A DNA stretch of 64,000 bases from Demequina sp. NBRC 110052 (lineage in GTDB: Bacteria; Actinomycetota; Actinomycetes; Actinomycetales; Demequinaceae). The DNA lies in contig NZ_BBRI01000002.1 in the NCBI RefSeq assembly GCF_002090075.1, positions 1,178,001 through 1,242,000 of the forward strand, given 5' to 3'. The notes below the pieces were generated by a model. It was not told the origin of the DNA and did not search any database. It worked only from the letters and a program-made list of their open reading frames with translations. A program made the translations under genes and the position numbers. Positions within the stretch are counted from its first letter, which is position 1; each line of letters opens with the position of its first letter. Shown piece by piece: positions 60,762 to 64,000 of the stretch.

Positions 60762-63731
60762 ATGAGCTCCGAGGCGATGGTGCTCTGGACTGACGCGTCC
60801 AGTGACCCCGAGCTGATCGCAGGCGTACGCGCCGGCGACTCGGCCGCCTTCGGCGTGCTCTACGAACGCCACGTGGCCGCCGCCCGCAAGGTCGCCGCCA
60901 CCTACACGAACGCCTCGTCCGACATCGACGACGTCGTGTCCGAGTCGTTCTCGCGCGTCCTGCGGGCGCTGCAGCGCGGCGACGGTCCTGACCTCGCGTT
61001 CCGCGCGTATCTGTTCACGATCGTGCGCCGCACGGGCATGGACCTCATCAACAAGGGGATCCGTACCAAGCCTCGTGACGACATGGGCGAGTTCGAATCC
61101 GCGATGGGCTACGAGGCCGCTTCTGACGAGCCCGCGCTCGAGGGCTTCGAGCAAGGGATGGTCGCCGACGCCTTCAAGTCCCTCCCCGAGCGCTGGCAGG
61201 CCGTGCTCTGGTACACGGAGGTCGAGAAGAAGAGCCCGCGTGACATCGCACCGCTGCTCGGCCTGAGCGCTAACGGAGTGGCAGCGCTCGCCTACCGTGC
61301 GCGCGAGGCGCTCCGCCAGGCGTACCTGCAGCAGCACCTCAACGTGTCCGACACTGTCGACTGCCTCGAGGCCAACACCCAGCTCGGCGCCTATGTGCGT
61401 GGAGGCCTGAGCAAGCGCGAGTCGACGCGCGTCGACAGCCACGTGCGTTCGTGCGAGCGCTGTGCGGCACTCGTCGCCGAGCTCGAGGACGTCAACCGCG
61501 GCATGCGCAGCATCATCGCGCCGCTCGTGCTCGGCACGCTCGGCATGGCCGCGCTCGAGGGCGGGCTGCCCGTGGGTGGAGCAGCAGGCGGGGTCGCCGC
61601 GGGCTCGGGCGCAGCCGGTTCGGGCGCCGCAGGCACCGGGGCGGCCGGCTCCGGCGCTGCCGCTGGCACCGCCTCTGCCTCGGGCACCGCCGTCACCGGC
61701 GCCGCGGCGAGCATCGGTGGAGTGGCGGCTGGCGCAGTCGGAACCGCGAGCGCGCTCGGCGCGACCACGGGCGCGGCAGGCGCCGCAGCCACGGCGGGCA
61801 CCCTGTCCAGTTTCTTCGCGGGTGCGGCTTCGCTCGCGCTTCCCGTCGCAGCCACCGTCGGCATCGTGGCCCTTGCCGCGACCGGCGCCTCATACCTGGG
61901 CCTCATCTCGGGCGACGAGCCCGGCGACGACACTCCGGTGATCGCAGAGAGCCCCGCCGAGCCCAGCGCTGACGACGACGCGCCGGCCGTCGCGGAGCCG
62001 ACTGACGACGCCGACCAGACTCCCGCAATGGACGAGCCCGACGCCGTCGAGACCATCGCGCCTGCCGCTCCTCGCGAGGAGGCGCCCGTGGTCGCGGACA
62101 GCGGCTCCAGCGCGTCGGGCAAGGGCTCCACGGGCCAGACCTCCACGGGCTCGACCGGCGGATCCACGGGCCCCACCGAAGGTGGGACAGGCTCGACCGG
62201 TGGATCCACGGGCTCCACCGGGGGTGACACCGGCTCGACCGAAGGTGAGACAGGCTCGACTGGCGGCGACACTGGCGGCGAGAATGGCGGCGACACCGGC
62301 TCGACGGGCGGCGACACCGGCTCGACCGGCACCGCCTCCCTCTCCATCGGCGGTGCACCGCTCGACTACCTGTCGCTGTCCGCGACCGACCCCGCAGTCT
62401 CCCTCCGTATTGCGAACGACGGCGACGGCGACGCGGGCGATGTCACCGCGTCCATCCAGCTGCCGGACGGCCTGACGTTCTCGCCGCCCCCTGCCGGAGC
62501 GTCGGCGTTCTCGGTGGTCTCGGCAGACCGGCTGGGCGACTTCCTCAGCTTCGCGCTCGACGGCACGCTGACCGTGGGCGACTGGGAGTGCACGCTCAAC
62601 GACGACGCGTCCACCGCGACGTGCGCTCTGACGACCATCGCCGCGGGCGAGTCCGCCGAGCTGGATCTCGACCTCGAGCTGCTCGCGCCGCAGCTCGCGC
62701 AGGACGCCGTGACGACGTTCACAGTCTCCTCCGGCGGCGTCGAGTCGTCGTACGCCGTGCGCACCGGCATCTCGGCCAACGACGAGAACCTCGCCGCGGC
62801 GTTCTACGCCACGGGCAACGTGGCAGCGGTTCAGGTCGGCACGAGCCTGCTGGGCTGCACTGACGGCGACAACGTCTGCGCGCAGGCGATGGCCTTCAAC
62901 GGCAACGCGGCGCAGGCCAAGTACAACAACAACGCACACGCGCTCGTCCCGCTCAACACCGCCGATGGCGACGTCGTCTCCGGCACCACGACGCTCTCCC
63001 TCCCCGAGGGCGCGCAGGTTGCCTACGCTTCCCTGGAGTGGGCCGCGAACCACGGCACCGAGGACGCCAGCTTCACCGGCGACACCTCCGCCGCTCGCCT
63101 GCGGGTCCCTGGAGCTACGGAGTACCTGGACATCACGGCCGACGCGGTGACGGACTCGCTCGATCCCGAGGGCCGTGTCTACTACCAGGCACGCGCTGAT
63201 GTCACCGACCTTGTCGCCGCGGCGGGGGCTGGCGAGTACTCGCTGGCGGACATCGCCCTCGCCGCCTCGATGGACGACGACGAGTCCGACCGCAACTACC
63301 TGGCCGGGTTCACCCTCACGGTCGTCTACAGCGACGAGGCCCTCCCCGAGGCGCGTGTGGCCGTGTATCAGGGCTCCGAGTGGGTGCACGCAGGCACGAC
63401 TCCTGACCTGTCCTTCTACACGCCGCAGTCCTCCGACGTGACCGTGGGTCTGACGGCCTGGGACGGCGATCGCGGCTTCCTGAACGACCGCGTGGACATC
63501 GATGGCGACACCCTGATGCCCTACCACTGGAACGGCTCGAGCACCTCCAACGGAGACTCGGGCAACTTCGGGGACTCGACGGCGATGGGCTCCATCTTCG
63601 CGAACAACATGGGCGTCGACGCCAAGCACTTCCGCGACAAGACCGTCACCGAGGGCGTCCACACCCTGACCGCACGCACCGGCGCCGACTACCTGCTGCT
63701 GTCATCAGTGACGCTCACGGTCGCCGAGTAG
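60762..63731 (+). CDS. Single-chain transmembrane ECF sigma factor / zinc anti-sigma / extracellular adhesin-like fusion
   Basis: The 989-residue protein joins modules normally found on separate chains. Residues 25-95 are sigma region 2 (DIDDVVSESFSRVLRAL) and 135-190 region 4 (LPERWQAVLWYTEVEKKSPRDIAPLLGLSANGVAALAYRAREAL). Residues 200-240 carry a ZAS-type zinc motif (H227-x3-C231-x2-C234). A Gly/Ala-rich stretch leads to a membrane helix at about 351-382. A Ser/Thr/Gly/Asp linker (about 446-525) precedes about 465 residues of beta-rich extracellular sequence ending DYLLLSSVTLTVAE, with patterns of surface adhesins (YASLEWAANHGTE, YYQARADVTDLVAAAGAGEYSLADI). The frame is intact. ECF groups with fused zinc finger and membrane helix (such as ECF53) are known; the adhesin-like sensor is what stands out. 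An ATG five codons later is an alternative start. Confidence 0.9.
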   Translation: MSSEAMVLWTDASSDPELIAGVRAGDSAAFGVLYERHVAAARKVAATYTNASSDIDDVVSESFSRVLRALQRGDGPDLAFRAYLFTIVRRTGMDLINKGIRTKPRDDMGEFESAMGYEAASDEPALEGFEQGMVADAFKSLPERWQAVLWYTEVEKKSPRDIAPLLGLSANGVAALAYRAREALRQAYLQQHLNVSDTVDCLEANTQLGAYVRGGLSKRESTRVDSHVRSCERCAALVAELEDVNRGMRSIIAPLVLGTLGMAALEGGLPVGGAAGGVAAGSGAAGSGAAGTGAAGSGAAAGTASASGTAVTGAAASIGGVAAGAVGTASALGATTGAAGAAATAGTLSSFFAGAASLALPVAATVGIVALAATGASYLGLISGDEPGDDTPVIAESPAEPSADDDAPAVAEPTDDADQTPAMDEPDAVETIAPAAPREEAPVVADSGSSASGKGSTGQTSTGSTGGSTGPTEGGTGSTGGSTGSTGGDTGSTEGETGSTGGDTGGENGGDTGSTGGDTGSTGTASLSIGGAPLDYLSLSATDPAVSLRIANDGDGDAGDVTASIQLPDGLTFSPPPAGASAFSVVSADRLGDFLSFALDGTLTVGDWECTLNDDASTATCALTTIAAGESAELDLDLELLAPQLAQDAVTTFTVSSGGVESSYAVRTGISANDENLAAAFYATGNVAAVQVGTSLLGCTDGDNVCAQAMAFNGNAAQAKYNNNAHALVPLNTADGDVVSGTTTLSLPEGAQVAYASLEWAANHGTEDASFTGDTSAARLRVPGATEYLDITADAVTDSLDPEGRVYYQARADVTDLVAAAGAGEYSLADIALAASMDDDESDRNYLAGFTLTVVYSDEALPEARVAVYQGSEWVHAGTTPDLSFYTPQSSDVTVGLTAWDGDRGFLNDRVDIDGDTLMPYHWNGSSTSNGDSGNFGDSTAMGSIFANNMGVDAKHFRDKTVTEGVHTLTARTGADYLLLSSVTLTVAE
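62140..62335 (+). repeat. Low-complexity coding repeat (Ser-Thr-Gly-Gly linker)
   Basis: Irregular tandem units encoding STGG, DTGS and ETGS make up the extracellular linker of the sigma fusion. Copy number is likely to vary between strains by slippage. Confidence 0.8.
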
Positions 63732-63768
63732 TAGTCCGACGCGACTCCCGCCTCGAGTCACGAGCGGT

Positions 63769-64000
63769 TCAACGCGAGGGCTCCGGCTCCCAATCCAGAT
63801 CGATCTGACGGGCAGTACGACGCGCGTGATCGACGCCGTGCTCGCGCGCGACCAGGTGCAGTGCCGTATGCAGGCCCGAGGCGATCGCGCCGCCGGTGAC
63901 GACGGTTCCTGCGTCGACCCATCGCACCCCTGGCACGGCCTCGCCGACGCTCGCCGTCGCCGCCAGCGCATGGAGGTCCTCCCAGTGCGTCGTCGCAGGG
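63769..64000 (-). CDS. DJ-1/PfpI family protein (partial, C-terminal 77 residues)
   Basis: Only the C-terminal end lies in the window, reading from THWEDLHAL through RWVDAGTVVTGGAIASGLHTALHLVAREHG to TARQIDLDWEPEPSR. This is the end of a DJ-1/PfpI-type (GATase1-like) protein of the isonitrile hydratase/AraC-sensor group: THWEDL and RWVDAG are family hallmarks. The catalytic Cys region is outside the window. It is convergent with the sigma fusion gene. Confidence 0.85.
   Translation of the reverse strand, partial: PATTHWEDLHALAATASVGEAVPGVRWVDAGTVVTGGAIASGLHTALHLVAREHGVDHARRTARQIDLDWEPEPSR

Noticed and set aside
60762-61600. Possible frameshift or assembly join creating the sigma/membrane fusion
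   Set aside because: The frame runs smoothly from sigma region 4 into the zinc motif and Ala/Gly segment with normal codon usage. Fused zinc modules directly after region 4 are known in ECF families.
62140-62335. Short regularly spaced repeats that could suggest a CRISPR array
   Set aside because: The units are contiguous coding repeats for a Ser/Thr/Gly linker in frame with the gene. There are no unique spacers of constant length and no cas genes.
61890-63662. A 590-codon minus-strand frame opposite the sigma fusion
   Set aside because: Gly/Arg/Val-rich shadow. The plus-strand frame carries clear sigma, zinc and membrane motifs.

Overview
The window is high-GC (about 70 %) actinobacterial chromosome. 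Gene content and order point to Micrococcales, probably near Cellulomonadaceae or Demequinaceae (inference). There is a complex I operon, a menaquinone pathway, a haem-attachment (Ccs/Res) cassette, BldC and ribosomal protein bS22, an HspR-controlled dnaK operon and a cytoplasmic cellobiose phosphorylase. No tRNA, rRNA, CRISPR array, transposase or phage gene was seen.

Layout. 1-5500: nuoG (partial)-F-E-D-C-B-A on the minus strand, nearly all translationally coupled. 5537-16905: quinone genes, namely a geranylgeranyl-reductase-like gene, menF, menD/menC with a coupled unknown membrane protein, menB, menE and menA; two small accessory genes and a DUF3048 lipoprotein lie between menB and menE. 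16902-19557: DUF2202 ferritin-like protein, two small membrane proteins, a GT4 glycosyltransferase. 19654-24640: ccsB-resB-ccdA-TlpA, a histidine phosphatase and a glutaredoxin. 24754-25599: HAD hydrolase. 25645-35448: a complete alpha-mannoside utilisation locus (ROK regulator, ABC importer without ATPase, GH38 mannosidase, AGE isomerase, PfkB kinase). 35623-38261: bS22, bldC, potassium uptake pair. 38441-43076: DUF4349 lipoprotein, anti-sigma, sigma, class F sortase and DUF4397 protein, then a phosphoribosyltransferase. 43249-45672: cellobiose phosphorylase behind a CebR-type operator. 45992-48104: unknown, dcd, DUF2510 protein. 48183-51729: TPP riboswitch and thiamine transporter. 51834-54803: rhodanese, lipoprotein, VanY-like carboxypeptidase. 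55158-59263: dnaK-grpE-dnaJ-hspR with two HAIR operators. 59330-64000: VOC protein, a degenerate GGDEF-like protein, a 989-residue sigma/anti-sigma/membrane/adhesin fusion, and the end of a DJ-1/PfpI gene.

How it works together. Complex I feeds electrons to menaquinone, whose synthesis genes lie beside it, and the Ccs/Res genes mature c-type cytochromes for the same chain. The order bldC/bS22 - HAD - glutaredoxin - phosphatase/TlpA/CcdA/ResB/CcsB - menaquinone genes resembles the Rv0500A-Rv0561c region of Mycobacterium tuberculosis, so the mannoside locus looks like an insertion into a conserved backbone. Two sigma/anti-sigma designs coexist: a conventional split pair (39402-40692) and a single-chain transmembrane version (60762-63731), which is the most unusual gene here. 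About fifteen genes have a -10-like hexamer ending 6-8 nt before the start codon and no ribosome binding site, so leaderless mRNAs are probably common.
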